64,000 bases of DNA from Clostridia bacterium (lineage in GTDB: Bacteria > Bacillota > Clostridia > Oscillospirales > CAG-272): the NCBI GenBank assembly GCA_017420755.1, contig JAFQOG010000044.1, positions 1 through 64,000 of the forward strand, written 5' to 3'. Made by a program: the position numbers and the translations under genes. The notes beneath the pieces are model-generated. The model was not told the DNA's origin. It saw nothing but the letters and a program-made list of their open reading frames with translations, and did not search any database. Positions 1 through 8,622 of this stretch are shown piece by piece; the first letter of the stretch is position 1, and each line of letters begins with the position of its first letter.

Positions 1-40
1 TGATTTATCGATGGTGCGCCAACCCGTCCCTTTTATTTTG

Positions 41-3000
41 TTAATCGTTTGCAACAAACACAGAGATTTCACTCCATTGGTCGCTACCATTTGATGGCTT
101 TTCCATTGTTACAACGAATTTAGTAACCGTTGCGTTAACGCTGAATACAGTTGTTTCTGTTCCCTCGTTGCCAAATGTGCTTGAGCCGATAATAGCGGTT
201 TCGCCGTTTTCGTAGTATGCAGTAACATAATATTCAGAGAAGCCAAAGCCGGTAACGGAGAATGCGTTAACAAATGTTGCTTCCTTTGCCTCTATGGTAA
301 CGGAGAATGAACCGGTATCCTTAGGAGCAATTGGCGTGTCGGTGTAGTTGCCGTTGACAAGAGCACCAGCATCTACGCCCCATGCATCACCTTCTGTTAC
401 AGGAGTTTTAAAGCTATCGGTTGCGATGTTTGTAAGAGGGGTTGTTACCTCTTGATTACATACTGAGCAAGTGCTTGTTCCTTGAACGCCCTCCTCAGTA
501 AAGGTAGCTGTCCAATCACCAAAGGTGTGTCCGTATGCTTCCTCAGTTACTTCGTATTCAACGTAACCACAGGTAGCACAAGTGCTTGCAAATTTTGTTG
601 GGTTAGTGCAGTCAGCAACGGAAACCTGTTCCTTTTCGCCAAGATTATGACCCAAAGCATCTACAACAACATTTTCGTTAACAAAGCCACAGAGTGAGCA
701 TGTACCGGTTTTAAGACCAGTATCTGTGCAGGTTGGGGCAACTGTTGTTTCCCAGTTGAAGCTGTGGTTAACTGTACCGTCGGTGCAGAGAATAGCAGGA
801 GTAATAACGATTTCGCCAGCGTCAGGAACGGCGTTTACATAAACCTTACCGTTCTTAATGAAGAATTCGATATCCTCTCCGGCTTGAGTTGCGGCAATTC
901 CAAGATCGAGCCAAGAATCGTCAATATCAACCTCGATTGTAAGTGGGAAGTTGAACATATAGTCATCAAGAGTATCGGTCAAGGAGAGAACGATTTTAGA
1001 ATCTGTTCTTTCAACTGTTGTAAGAGTTGCGTTTAGCTGCTCCTTCATATATTGGATAAGCTCTGTATATGAAGCAACCCAAACACCGGTTTGCTTTAAG
1101 TATTGGAACTTAGAGTTTGTTGATGTGTATGTGGACCAAATTGTACCGCCGTTGCCGATTTCGTGTAAACATTCAACGGTCATACCGCCAACTGACAAGA
1201 TTTCGTTAATACCCTTTTCATAAGAGCCAAGAGCAACGTGGATTATCTTATAGTCGCCACTTGCGTTGAATGAGCCGTCCTCGTTGCACGCGCCGTCTGG
1301 AACCCACTCATAGTAGGAGTCGGTTTGCTTTCCTTTTGCGTCAACTGTTTCAACATATTTATATGAGCCGCTACCTTCAATTCCGATATCCTTGAGTCTG
1401 TTAGATTCAGAATCATATACGTAGTTAACCTTCAAGTCACTGTTTGCAACGTAGAAGTAAGAGCCGGATGGGGACTTAATAAGAGAGTGTGTGCCACCCT
1501 TTTCTGTAAATGTGTAGTTGCCATTTTCGTATGTGTAGCCACCACTTGTTACTTCGTAAGTTGGTGATTCGAGCTTTTCCCAAACGGGATTTCCGTTTTC
1601 ATCAACCTTTTGTTCGCCTGTTGTTTCGTCAATAACAGGCTTTTGAGTAACTATTTTATATTTAGGACTTGCAAGAGTGCCGTCCTTCTTAATTACAACA
1701 TAAGCACCCTCGGTTTGGTCCGCCTTGGAAATATATGAGTTCATGTTACCAAACGCACGTCTGGTTGAAACCCAAACAAGCTCGCCAGCCTTATTGGTAG
1801 ATTGTGTGAAGGTAACCTCGCCGGTTTCCTCATCAACTGTAATTGAACCAACGTAAGGAGATTGACCGTAGCCGTTAGATGCAAGCTCTTCGATTCTATT
1901 GTAGAAGTACTTGGAGTTACCACCGTTACGGGCAGAAGCCATAAGACCTGTTACGTATTCTGATGTGCCTGTTGATGTTTGTCCGTTAGGGGTTGCGAAT
2001 GTAAGGATTCTTTGACCCTTGAAGTAGTTCATAAACCAGTAGTGAGCGTTGTTAACGTCTGAGAGAAGTGAGTTTTCACTAATTACACCAGAGTAGTAGC
2101 CACCGTGAGTATATGAGTGAGAGCCGATGTCGAGTGCGCCGGTTGCCAAGTAGCCTTGCCACTCCTTAACATACATATCACAGAATGTGATAGAGAGCAT
2201 TACAGAAGCCTTCCAACCGTATTGTTGAAGCTTTGGAATAACCCATTCGTATGTGCCAAGGTAGTTACCGTCGTCAAGGGTTTGTGCCCAAGCCGCAGGT
2301 GCATCGTTTCTATATGTTGTGATTTTTGCATCGTCGTAGCCACCGCTGTAAACGGTTGTTCTTACCGCGTCACAGTCGTCCTTTAAACAACGGGATTCCT
2401 TTGTGCCTGTTGAATCTGCAGTTGCAACGGTAGCAATCTCGTAGTTGCCCCACAAGTGACCATATGCGTCAACTGCGTCTGTTGTGCACTTGAAGCCACA
2501 AGCGTAGCATTCCATAACTGTATAACCAGCGGTTGTACAACCAGGAGTTACTGTTTCGAGTGTCTTAAATGAGTTGTGCGCACAGCCTGAGAATGAAGAA
2601 ATTCCGTCCATATTTTCAGGGGATTGAACAACTGCTTGCTCAATGGCTGTATATGGTGTGATTTCGTAAACGCATGCGTTCCATGGCTCACCATCGTTGT
2701 CGATAACAAGCTTTACACCCTTTGTAAACTTGATAATATCACAAGTAAACATTGCACGGCTCTTGCCGGAGCTTGATGTAATCATTGCTCCATCGGAAAC
2801 ACCATCGTTATTTGAGTCGCCCTCTAAGGTAACGCTTGAGCCCTTAACAACCTTATAGGTGCAAGCGTCCACCCAAGTTAAGCCATCCTCTGCAAGATAT
2901 TTAACAGTGAATTGCTTGTTAGTATTTGCATCAACCACAAATTGAAGTGATGTTACAAATGTATCAGAAGGGAAGGACATAGTAGCGTGAACTTCGCCAA

Positions 3001-4618
3001 CTGTTGCCTTGTGGTTGAAGTTTGATTGCCAATATGTGTCTAAAGAGCCATCTGTGAGCTTTTCAGGACCAGGAGCCCATGAGTTATATTTACCTGATGA
3101 TGTAAGGGTTGCCGAGCTGAGAAGGTCAGTGGAAACACGCTCGGTTTTTGCAACTGCAGCCATAACCTCTATCTCGTAAATTGTAGCAGGAGCAAAACGA
3201 GTTGAGTGAGTAACTGTTAATCGTAGGTTGTCTGTATTGATTGGAGCATCAAATTCGCAAATTATAGCACCGGTGCTACCAGCAGCCACTGCATTTTTGT
3301 CAGAAAGGATTCCGACTGTTTGCCATTCGCCATCAATAAGTGCTTCTAATTCGTATGAAACGTAGCAGTCTTCACCCAATTCCCAAGAGGAGTAGTGAGG
3401 AACTGACAATTTAACCATACCGATATCAAACTTTTGAGCAAATTGTAAAGCGATTTCATCGCCTGTGAATTTTGCACCATCAGCCAATGTGTCAGCACAC
3501 CAGAATGAGCCTGCGGAGCCGTCAACTGCGTTCTTTGCTGTACAAACAGTATAGTATGATGTTGATGAAATACCGGCAACTGTTGCAATATTAACGAATG
3601 ATGCGTTTACATATTTACCACCTGTGTAGGTGTAGTTACCGATATCGAGGTGCCAAAGAAGACCATCCATTTCTGCGTATGATGGAATCTTAAAGAGCTG
3701 TTGCGCTCCACAAACCTTACAGGTTTTAGCCTCTTGTCCACCTACATATTGAGTTGGCTCAATAACTGTGTCATAAGAGTCACCCCAAGAGTGGTTGCCT
3801 GTTGCAGGAACAACAGAGTGGGTTCTGTCCTCGTCACAGCCTTCTCTTTGGCAGTAAACACGAGTGTAACCGTCTTCAGCACATGTTACCTCTATAACCT
3901 CTGTTACAAGGTCGTGTCCGAGCTTTGGTGTGTTTGTATAGGTTTCAAGTCCACATTTTGTGCACTTAACCCATTCCTTACCGCCGTTTTCACAATCGGC
4001 AGCTGTTGATTTTTCAGGAAGCGGAATTGTTTCCTCATGTGCACATCCGCCACCACCGATATACCAAGCGGTTAAATTAACGTCGCCTGAAACTGTCATG
4101 GTTTCAAAGTCCCATCTTGATGATGCTGTTGTGCCAGAATACCAGCCATTGAAGGTTTTGCCCTCATATACTGGCTTTGGTGGTTCGGGGATTTTGTCCC
4201 CGCTTTTTACTTGGATTGATGTCTCACCTGTAAATGTACCGCCCTTTGCATTAAAGGTAACGGTGTAGTAAACAGCTGGACCTTCTTCCTCTTGTTCATC
4301 CTTCCAGATAGCAACAAGGTCTGTGTCCTCGGTAAAGGTGAATGGGCTCTTTGCAGGCTTGTCATTAGCTTCCCAGCCGGCAAAAACGTAGCCCTCTTTG
4401 GTTGGGTCGTCAAGGTCGAGCTCCTCGCCCTTTTCGATGGTAAATACTTCACCATCCTCGTATCCCTCCAAAACGCCACCGTCAAGGTATAGACCGATTG
4501 TTATCTCGCCATCATCCTCGTTTGTGTCGGTATCCTTGTTACCGCCACAGGAGGCAAGAGCGAAGATTGAAACAAGACAGAAGATTGATAAAATAAGAGC
4601 AAGTATTTTCTTATTCAT
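41..4618 (-). CDS. Large surface lipoprotein with discoidin and polysaccharide deacetylase (NodB-like) domains
   Basis: The protein has 1525 residues. It begins with a lipoprotein signal peptide (hydrophobic stretch, then LASC lipobox with Cys24), so it should be anchored outside the membrane. Two InlB-type (Flg_new) repeats cover about 38-190. Cys-rich CxxC...GH modules follow (about 193-310). Two F5/8 type C (discoidin-like) domains lie near 338-490 and 499-655, then another Cys module. A NodB-like deacetylase domain spans about 765-960, with TLDDG near 780 and the metal-binding HSYTH near 833. More CxxC modules follow, and a C-terminal discoidin-like domain (about 1394-1525) resembles the end of the neighbouring lipoprotein. 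Known NodB domains deacetylate glycans, so a role on surface or dietary polysaccharide is inferred. The start is supported by an AAGGAG site. The gene lies downstream of the 4702-6183 gene but behind a terminator. Confidence 0.85.
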   Translation of the reverse strand: MNKKILALILSIFCLVSIFALASCGGNKDTDTNEDDGEITIGLYLDGGVLEGYEDGEVFTIEKGEELDLDDPTKEGYVFAGWEANDKPAKSPFTFTEDTDLVAIWKDEQEEEGPAVYYTVTFNAKGGTFTGETSIQVKSGDKIPEPPKPVYEGKTFNGWYSGTTASSRWDFETMTVSGDVNLTAWYIGGGGCAHEETIPLPEKSTAADCENGGKEWVKCTKCGLETYTNTPKLGHDLVTEVIEVTCAEDGYTRVYCQREGCDEDRTHSVVPATGNHSWGDSYDTVIEPTQYVGGQEAKTCKVCGAQQLFKIPSYAEMDGLLWHLDIGNYTYTGGKYVNASFVNIATVAGISSTSYYTVCTAKNAVDGSAGSFWCADTLADGAKFTGDEIALQFAQKFDIGMVKLSVPHYSSWELGEDCYVSYELEALIDGEWQTVGILSDKNAVAAGSTGAIICEFDAPINTDNLRLTVTHSTRFAPATIYEIEVMAAVAKTERVSTDLLSSATLTSSGKYNSWAPGPEKLTDGSLDTYWQSNFNHKATVGEVHATMSFPSDTFVTSLQFVVDANTNKQFTVKYLAEDGLTWVDACTYKVVKGSSVTLEGDSNNDGVSDGAMITSSSGKSRAMFTCDIIKFTKGVKLVIDNDGEPWNACVYEITPYTAIEQAVVQSPENMDGISSFSGCAHNSFKTLETVTPGCTTAGYTVMECYACGFKCTTDAVDAYGHLWGNYEIATVATADSTGTKESRCLKDDCDAVRTTVYSGGYDDAKITTYRNDAPAAWAQTLDDGNYLGTYEWVIPKLQQYGWKASVMLSITFCDMYVKEWQGYLATGALDIGSHSYTHGGYYSGVISENSLLSDVNNAHYWFMNYFKGQRILTFATPNGQTSTGTSEYVTGLMASARNGGNSKYFYNRIEELASNGYGQSPYVGSITVDEETGEVTFTQSTNKAGELVWVSTRRAFGNMNSYISKADQTEGAYVVIKKDGTLASPKYKIVTQKPVIDETTGEQKVDENGNPVWEKLESPTYEVTSGGYTYENGNYTFTEKGGTHSLIKSPSGSYFYVANSDLKVNYVYDSESNRLKDIGIEGSGSYKYVETVDAKGKQTDSYYEWVPDGACNEDGSFNASGDYKIIHVALGSYEKGINEILSVGGMTVECLHEIGNGGTIWSTYTSTNSKFQYLKQTGVWVASYTELIQYMKEQLNATLTTVERTDSKIVLSLTDTLDDYMFNFPLTIEVDIDDSWLDLGIAATQAGEDIEFFIKNGKVYVNAVPDAGEIVITPAILCTDGTVNHSFNWETTVAPTCTDTGLKTGTCSLCGFVNENVVVDALGHNLGEKEQVSVADCTNPTKFASTCATCGYVEYEVTEEAYGHTFGDWTATFTEEGVQGTSTCSVCNQEVTTPLTNIATDSFKTPVTEGDAWGVDAGALVNGNYTDTPIAPKDTGSFSVTIEAKEATFVNAFSVTGFGFSEYYVTAYYENGETAIIGSSTFGNEGTETTVFSVNATVTKFVVTMEKPSNGSDQWSEISVFVAND

Positions 4619-4651
4619 ATTTTTCTCCTTGTGATTGCATGTGAATTATTT

Positions 4652-4691
4652 TGAAAAAAGTTCCCTCGAAAAACTGATTTTTCGAGGGAAC
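4652..4691 (-). terminator. Rho-independent terminator behind the 4702-6183 lipoprotein gene
   Basis: A perfect stem (GTTCCCTCGAAAAA with its complement, loop of four bases) spans 4660-4691. Read on the minus strand it is followed by a run of six T. Confidence 0.9.
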
Positions 4692-4701
4692 AGATAGTCA
4701 A

Positions 4702-6183
4702 TTAATCAGCGGTTGGAACTATAAGGATTGAAACTTCACTCCAGTAGTCAGTACCATTAGCTGGTGATGGTTGTGAAACGACAATCTTAGTAACTACTTT
4801 ATTAACGTTGAACGCCTTAGTAGCGCTGTCACCTGAGCCGAATGCACCAACACCGAGGTCCTTAGATGTACCATCCTCAAAGTAAACAGTAACGTTGTAT
4901 GCAGCTGAACCAAAGCCTGTTACAGCAATGATGTCAACATATGTAGCTTCCTTAGCTTCAATAGTAACTGTCAATGCGCCAGTACCCTTAGCAGCGATTG
5001 GTTTGTCAGTGTAGTTGCCGTCGAATAGGTTAGCGCCTTTGTCACCGCCCCAGCAGTCGCCGTCAATAACAGGTGTTTGGAATTTATCGTATGCGATGTT
5101 TGTAAGTGGATCTGCTTCCTTTTCGTCACATTCAACGCAAATACGTGATCTTACGATACCATTTTCAGTGATAGCAGTTGCCCAGTTACCAAACTTGTGT
5201 CCGGTAGCCTCTTGGGTTGTGTTATACTCTGTGCTACCACAGATGTTGCAAACTCTTGCTTGTTGAGCAGGAGTTGTACATGTAGCCTCAGAGTAGTCTT
5301 GCCATGCGTTCCATTGGTGGTTTTCTGTACCATCGTGGCAGAGAATAACCTTTGTCCAAACAGGTGTAAGACGCATATCAGCGTTTACTGTTGTTGTAAG
5401 TGAAACTCTATTTCCAGTTGCTTCATCCTTCCAGCCAACGAACTTGTTGCCGTCCTTTGTAGCTGTTGGGAGTCTGTCGACAAAGTCAGCGATTTTTTCG
5501 CCTGCAATCATTTCGAAGTAGGTTTTAGCGCCTGCCTCAAGTGTTTCGTCAGCGTTTAAGAAGAATTCAACAGTTACTTCTTCACCGTTTGCTTGCCAAA
5601 GTGCATGAATTTCCATATCGTAGTCTTCAACTTCGGACTTCTTATCAATTGCGTATTGTGTAAGACCGTCTTCATACCAGCCAAGGAATGTGTATCCAGG
5701 TCTTGTTACACCCTTTGGAAGTAATGAGTTAAGCTTTTCGCCAATAACTGCTTCAAATTCTTCCGCTTGGCCTTCCTTTAAAAGACCACCGTTAAGAACG
5801 AGAGTGATTGTAACTGTTGGACCAGCTGGGCCGTCAGGATTTTCCTCGCCACCTTGCCATGAAGCTGTGAGGTATAAATCTTCTTCAATTGTGAATGGGG
5901 CGGTAACCTTTTCGCCGTCATCATTAAACCAGCCAAGGAATTCTGCACCCTCCTTTGTTGGTGTTGCGAGCTTTCTAATCTTTGTGCCAGCCTTGTGGGT
6001 AGCCTCTTCTTCCGCGCCTTCTGGAAGAACGCCGCCATTGGCGTCTAAGGTAAGAGTTACGGTTTCATTCTCATTGTCCTTGTCGCTGTCTTCATTCTTA
6101 TCTCCGCCACATGCAACGAGGGAGAAAATCATGAGAGAAAGCAAAACGAGAGACAAAAGCTTGATTAGTGTTTGTTTTTTCAT
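4702..6183 (-). CDS. Surface lipoprotein with three InlB-type repeats and a C-terminal discoidin-like domain
   Basis: The protein has 493 residues. The N-terminus is a lipoprotein signal (lipobox LVAC, Cys25) followed by an acidic Asp/Asn/Glu linker. Three InlB B-repeat-like units follow, each with the pattern LxxNGG...F.GW. Next is one Cys-rich module with two CxxC pairs. The last 130 residues or so, from NIAYDKFQTPV, match the end of the downstream lipoprotein (NIATDSFKTPV) closely and look like a carbohydrate-binding, discoidin-type fold. No catalytic domain is visible, so a binding or adhesion role is inferred. The ribosome binding site is AAGGAAG. A promoter lies about 90 bp upstream of the start codon. 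Confidence 0.8.
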   Translation of the reverse strand: MKKQTLIKLLSLVLLSLMIFSLVACGGDKNEDSDKDNENETVTLTLDANGGVLPEGAEEEATHKAGTKIRKLATPTKEGAEFLGWFNDDGEKVTAPFTIEEDLYLTASWQGGEENPDGPAGPTVTITLVLNGGLLKEGQAEEFEAVIGEKLNSLLPKGVTRPGYTFLGWYEDGLTQYAIDKKSEVEDYDMEIHALWQANGEEVTVEFFLNADETLEAGAKTYFEMIAGEKIADFVDRLPTATKDGNKFVGWKDEATGNRVSLTTTVNADMRLTPVWTKVILCHDGTENHQWNAWQDYSEATCTTPAQQARVCNICGSTEYNTTQEATGHKFGNWATAITENGIVRSRICVECDEKEADPLTNIAYDKFQTPVIDGDCWGGDKGANLFDGNYTDKPIAAKGTGALTVTIEAKEATYVDIIAVTGFGSAAYNVTVYFEDGTSKDLGVGAFGSGDSATKAFNVNKVVTKIVVSQPSPANGTDYWSEVSILIVPTAD

Positions 6184-6272
6184 TTTTGTTTCTTCCTTTC
6201 AGAATATTATTAATCAATTTTGGTGCATCTTATATAAAATAAGACTATAAGAGATATTCTCTTTGCTATATA

Positions 6273-6301
6273 ATTATATCATTTTAAAAAAATAAAGTAA
6301 A
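6273..6301 (-). promoter_or_regulatory. Predicted promoter for the 4702-6183 lipoprotein gene
   Basis: On the minus strand the sequence reads TTTACT (6301-6296), a 17-bp spacer, then TATAAT (6278-6273). This leaves an untranslated leader of about 80 nt. The surrounding 6184-6473 stretch is otherwise AT-rich and holds no gene. Confidence 0.55.
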
Positions 6302-6360
6302 TAGATAAATTGTTAAATTGGGCAATTCTACATTTTGCACAAAAATTGGCAAAAAACAGG

Positions 6361-6390
6361 AAAGTGCACAACCCAAAAATTGTGCACTTT
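6361..6390 (-). terminator. Perfect 11-bp inverted repeat, probable terminator of the DUF4886 gene
   Basis: AAAGTGCACAA and its exact complement are separated by 8 bases. On the minus strand a T-rich stretch (TGTTTTTT) follows a few bases later, about 85 bp after the stop of the SGNH-like gene. The symmetry would also fit an operator; the two readings cannot be separated here. Confidence 0.55.
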
Positions 6391-6473
6391 AACTATTATA
6401 ATATAATAAAATATGAAGAAATTTTTAAAAATTTAAGATTTAAAATTAATAAATTAATTTTATCAAAAAATTC

Positions 6474-7199
6474 TTACACTTGCTCCTTGAAGGTTAACTT
6501 TTTGGCAATTTCCTTGAGCTTTTTGTTGATTTGGGGGTCGGTTTCCTCCGGCTCGTAGGTAACCAAGGTTGCATCCTTGCCGGTAAAAAATCCGAACATT
6601 GTAAGACCGGCTAAGTACCTGCCATAGTCAAGAGAGAGGTGGAAGCCGTCACGATTTATGTTTAGCTCGCCTTGAAATTCTGAAAGCTCACGCGCCATTT
6701 CAATGGCTTCGCCATTTGGGATGATACGAAGATTGTGAGCTTCGGCAAAGTGGTTTGTTGTTTGGGTTATTGCATCAAACATTTTCTTTCTGTCGTTATC
6801 GTAGTTTACAAATCCACCGTGAGTGCTGTTATCATCGTATGCCCAGGTTCTATGGAAGACAATCTCCGTCTTTGGACATTTTTCGCGTATATAGTTTAAA
6901 ATATTTGTAAGAAAAGGCTCGTATGTATGTGGCATACCGGAGTCATGAGATACTTGCTGAATGGTAATATAATCCCATTTTTTCTTTGTAAGTGCCTTGT
7001 TGATAGAGGTCATAGAGCGCATTCTGCCATTTTTTTGGTATTCATAAATCTCGTTTGCCTCAACTATATTGTTCCAGTGTGTTTCGAGGGAGCATCCTCC
7101 AATATATAGGTTGCGAACGTAAAGCTCCTCGTCTGAGATTTGATGCAAATATCTTGTGGCATCCTGAGAAAAGCTGTTTCCAATGCAAAGTATGTTCAT
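6474..7199 (-). CDS. DUF4886 / SGNH-hydrolase-like protein
   Basis: The protein has 241 residues when started at the ATG at 7199, which has an AAGGAGA site. A longer reading frame would run back into the upstream gene and is not supported. The N-terminus MNILCIGNSFSQDATRYLHQI holds the GNS block I motif of SGNH hydrolases, with Ser as presumed nucleophile. A DGFHLS segment near the C-terminus supplies the Asp and His of block V. There is no signal peptide, so the protein is probably cytoplasmic. The family is often found near glycoside hydrolases and may deacylate sugars; that role is inferred. It lies 10 bp downstream of the radical SAM gene and is probably cotranscribed with it. Confidence 0.8.
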   Translation of the reverse strand: MNILCIGNSFSQDATRYLHQISDEELYVRNLYIGGCSLETHWNNIVEANEIYEYQKNGRMRSMTSINKALTKKKWDYITIQQVSHDSGMPHTYEPFLTNILNYIREKCPKTEIVFHRTWAYDDNSTHGGFVNYDNDRKKMFDAITQTTNHFAEAHNLRIIPNGEAIEMARELSEFQGELNINRDGFHLSLDYGRYLAGLTMFGFFTGKDATLVTYEPEETDPQINKKLKEIAKKLTFKEQV

Positions 7200-7209
7200 A
7201 AATGTCTCC

Positions 7210-8184
7210 TTATTCTTTGACAAAATTATCTGTTTTATAAAAAATCCCTTGATACGTGTCGCGTTTTGCAAGCTCCTTGTCGATATCATTAATGACAGAA
7301 ACCTTCTTTTTTGACCACTCAGGCGCTAAAAGTAAATCTCCGAGTCCGTCGCCCGTGACACGCTCAATTACGATGCTTGGGGGCATAATTTCAAGCTGAT
7401 CGCACACAATATTAACATATTCTTCTTTTTCAAGAGGAGTATATCTGCCCGACTCATAAAGTGAGGCAAGAGGCGTACCCTTCAAAACGTGCAAAAGGTG
7501 AATTTTTAATAGATCTGGATGTAAATTCCGTACACTTGTCGCGGTGTTTTTCATATCCTCGGCGGTTTCGCCAGGTAGTCCATTTATTATGTGAATCCCT
7601 ATTTTTACTTTCGGAGCGCCGCTTCTTAGCCTATAAAAAGCATCCTCAAAGACATCAAATGAGTGACAACGATTGATTCTTTTTGCGGTTTCATCATTTG
7701 AGCTTTGTAAGCCGAGCTCAACCGTTAATGGTATTCCTTCTGAAATGCGAGAGAGAACCTCGATTTTTTCATTTTCCAAGCAATCGGCACGTGTAGCTAT
7801 GTCAATCATAACTGCGCCCTCAAATTTAGACACGTGGTCGAGGATTTTTTCAAGATTTTCGGGGGAAGTGTGCGTATTTGAGTATGCTTGCAGATATGGG
7901 ATATACTCATTTGTCTGCCATTTTCCCTTCATCACCTCAATGCCTTGTCTATACTGCTCCTCTAATGGCAGCACTCCTCGCGTTTGTCCCCATGAGCTTC
8001 CGCCGGAGCAGTAAATACATCCTCCGTGACCGACCGTGCCGTCGATGTTGGGGCAGGAAAGCCCACAGTCAAGGGGAATCTTTGCGACCTTGTGCCCAAA
8101 GCGATGCTTAAGGTAATAATCATATGTATGGTATCTTTTATTTGTGTCCGAAAACTTAAAAGGGTTCGTATCAACCTGCGACAT
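7210..8184 (-). CDS. YhcC-type (TIGR01212) radical SAM protein
   Basis: The protein has 324 residues from the ATG at 8184, preceded by an AAGGAGG site; the six extra upstream codons overlap that site and were dropped. The iron-sulfur cysteines appear as C-P-N-I-D-G-T ... GGCIYC, the wide-spaced CxxxC-type pattern with CxxC end that is typical of the YhcC/TIGR01212 family. Further family blocks are YLQAYSNTHT, ELGLQSSNDET and HIINGLPGET. Members are elongator-protein-3-like radical SAM enzymes of unsettled substrate, so no reaction is assigned. The gene is first in a two-gene minus-strand operon with the DUF4886 gene. Confidence 0.9.
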   Translation of the reverse strand: MSQVDTNPFKFSDTNKRYHTYDYYLKHRFGHKVAKIPLDCGLSCPNIDGTVGHGGCIYCSGGSSWGQTRGVLPLEEQYRQGIEVMKGKWQTNEYIPYLQAYSNTHTSPENLEKILDHVSKFEGAVMIDIATRADCLENEKIEVLSRISEGIPLTVELGLQSSNDETAKRINRCHSFDVFEDAFYRLRSGAPKVKIGIHIINGLPGETAEDMKNTATSVRNLHPDLLKIHLLHVLKGTPLASLYESGRYTPLEKEEYVNIVCDQLEIMPPSIVIERVTGDGLGDLLLAPEWSKKKVSVINDIDKELAKRDTYQGIFYKTDNFVKE

Positions 8185-8214
8185 AATTACCTCCTTAACC
8201 ATTTAGCTTCCTAT

Positions 8215-8243
8215 ATTTTACTACAAATGCAGTTCCAAATCAA
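8215..8243 (-). promoter_or_regulatory. Predicted promoter for the radical SAM/DUF4886 operon
   Basis: The minus strand reads TTGATT (8243-8238), a 17-bp spacer, then TAAAAT (8220-8215), about 30 bp upstream of the start codon. Confidence 0.55.
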
Positions 8244-8272
8244 TATCGCAATTAACAAATTTAAAAAATTGC

Positions 8273-8301
8273 TTGACAAAGCACTTTTCTTTTGTTATAA
8301 T
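8273..8301 (+). promoter_or_regulatory. Consensus promoter of tRNA-Thr
   Basis: TTGACA (8273-8278), a 17-bp spacer and TATAAT (8296-8301) match the sigma-70/sigma-A consensus exactly. The -10 box ends 12 bp before the mature tRNA. Confidence 0.9.
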
Positions 8302-8313
8302 TATTTCGCAAAT

Positions 8314-8389
8314 GCTACTATGGCTCAGTTGGTAGAGCACATCCTTGGTAAGGATGAGGTCATCGGTTCGATTCCGATTAGTAGCTCCA
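8314..8389 (+). tRNA. tRNA-Thr (anticodon GGT)
   Basis: This is a 76-nt tRNA with a 7-bp acceptor stem (GCTACTA/TAGTAGC), a D-arm containing GGCTCAGTTGGTAGAGC, and an anticodon stem CATCC/GGATG with loop TTGGTAA (anticodon GGT at 8347-8349). The T-arm contains GGTTCGATTCC. The 3' CCA is encoded. It has its own consensus promoter and terminator, so it is a monocistronic tRNA. Confidence 0.97.
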
Positions 8390-8418
8390 AAAAAGCGACC
8401 CGAAAGGTCGCTTTTTTT
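8389..8418 (+). terminator. Terminator of tRNA-Thr
   Basis: AAAAAAGCGACC and GGTCGCTTTTTT flank a CGAAA loop directly after the tRNA. The T-run follows on the plus strand. Confidence 0.95.
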
Positions 8419-8420
8419 AT

Positions 8421-8565
8421 CCAAGCCGCAGGCTTGGTATATCATCACGACTTGTCGTGCATCTCATCACCGAAGGTGTATATCATCACGCTTTGGCGTG
8501 CGTTTTAAGCGCCTTGATGAGATATAATTCTATGAAATTGATGATATGCAACACTATGTGTTGAT
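8421..8565. repeat. R4: array of short hairpins joined by TATATCAT linkers
   Basis: Four small perfect hairpins follow one another: CCAAGCC/GGCTTGG (8421-8437), CACGAC/GTCGTG (8446-8459), CACC/GGTG (8468-8478) and CACGC/GCGTG (8487-8500). They are joined by near-identical 8-base linkers TATATCAT, CATCTCAT and TATATCAT. After 8500 the linkers return in reverse complement (TTGATGAGATATA, TTGATGATAT), next to a further hairpin CAACAC-TAT-GTGTTG (8549-8563). The two halves could therefore pair and give a multi-branched structure. It lies after the tRNA terminator and before the convergent gene. It has no coding content. Confidence 0.75.
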
Positions 8566-8584
8566 TTCTATTCTGTAGCTAACA

Positions 8585-8613
8585 AAAAAGAGGTATCAAT
8601 CTGATACCTCTTT
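8585..8613 (-). terminator. Terminator of the methylglyoxal-synthase-like gene
   Basis: A 12-bp stem, AAAGAGGTATCA with its complement, has a 3-base loop (8587-8613). On the minus strand it continues into TTTTTTG. Confidence 0.9.
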
Positions 8614-8622
8614 GCTTTTCTC

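Noticed and set aside
4201-4485. Reading frames opposite or offset to the large lipoprotein and other genes
   Set aside because: They lack ribosome binding sites and recognisable domains, and lie wholly within strong coding regions.
8421-8565. CRISPR-like array
   Set aside because: The repeated linkers are only 8 bases, the spacers are themselves palindromes, and no cas genes are present.
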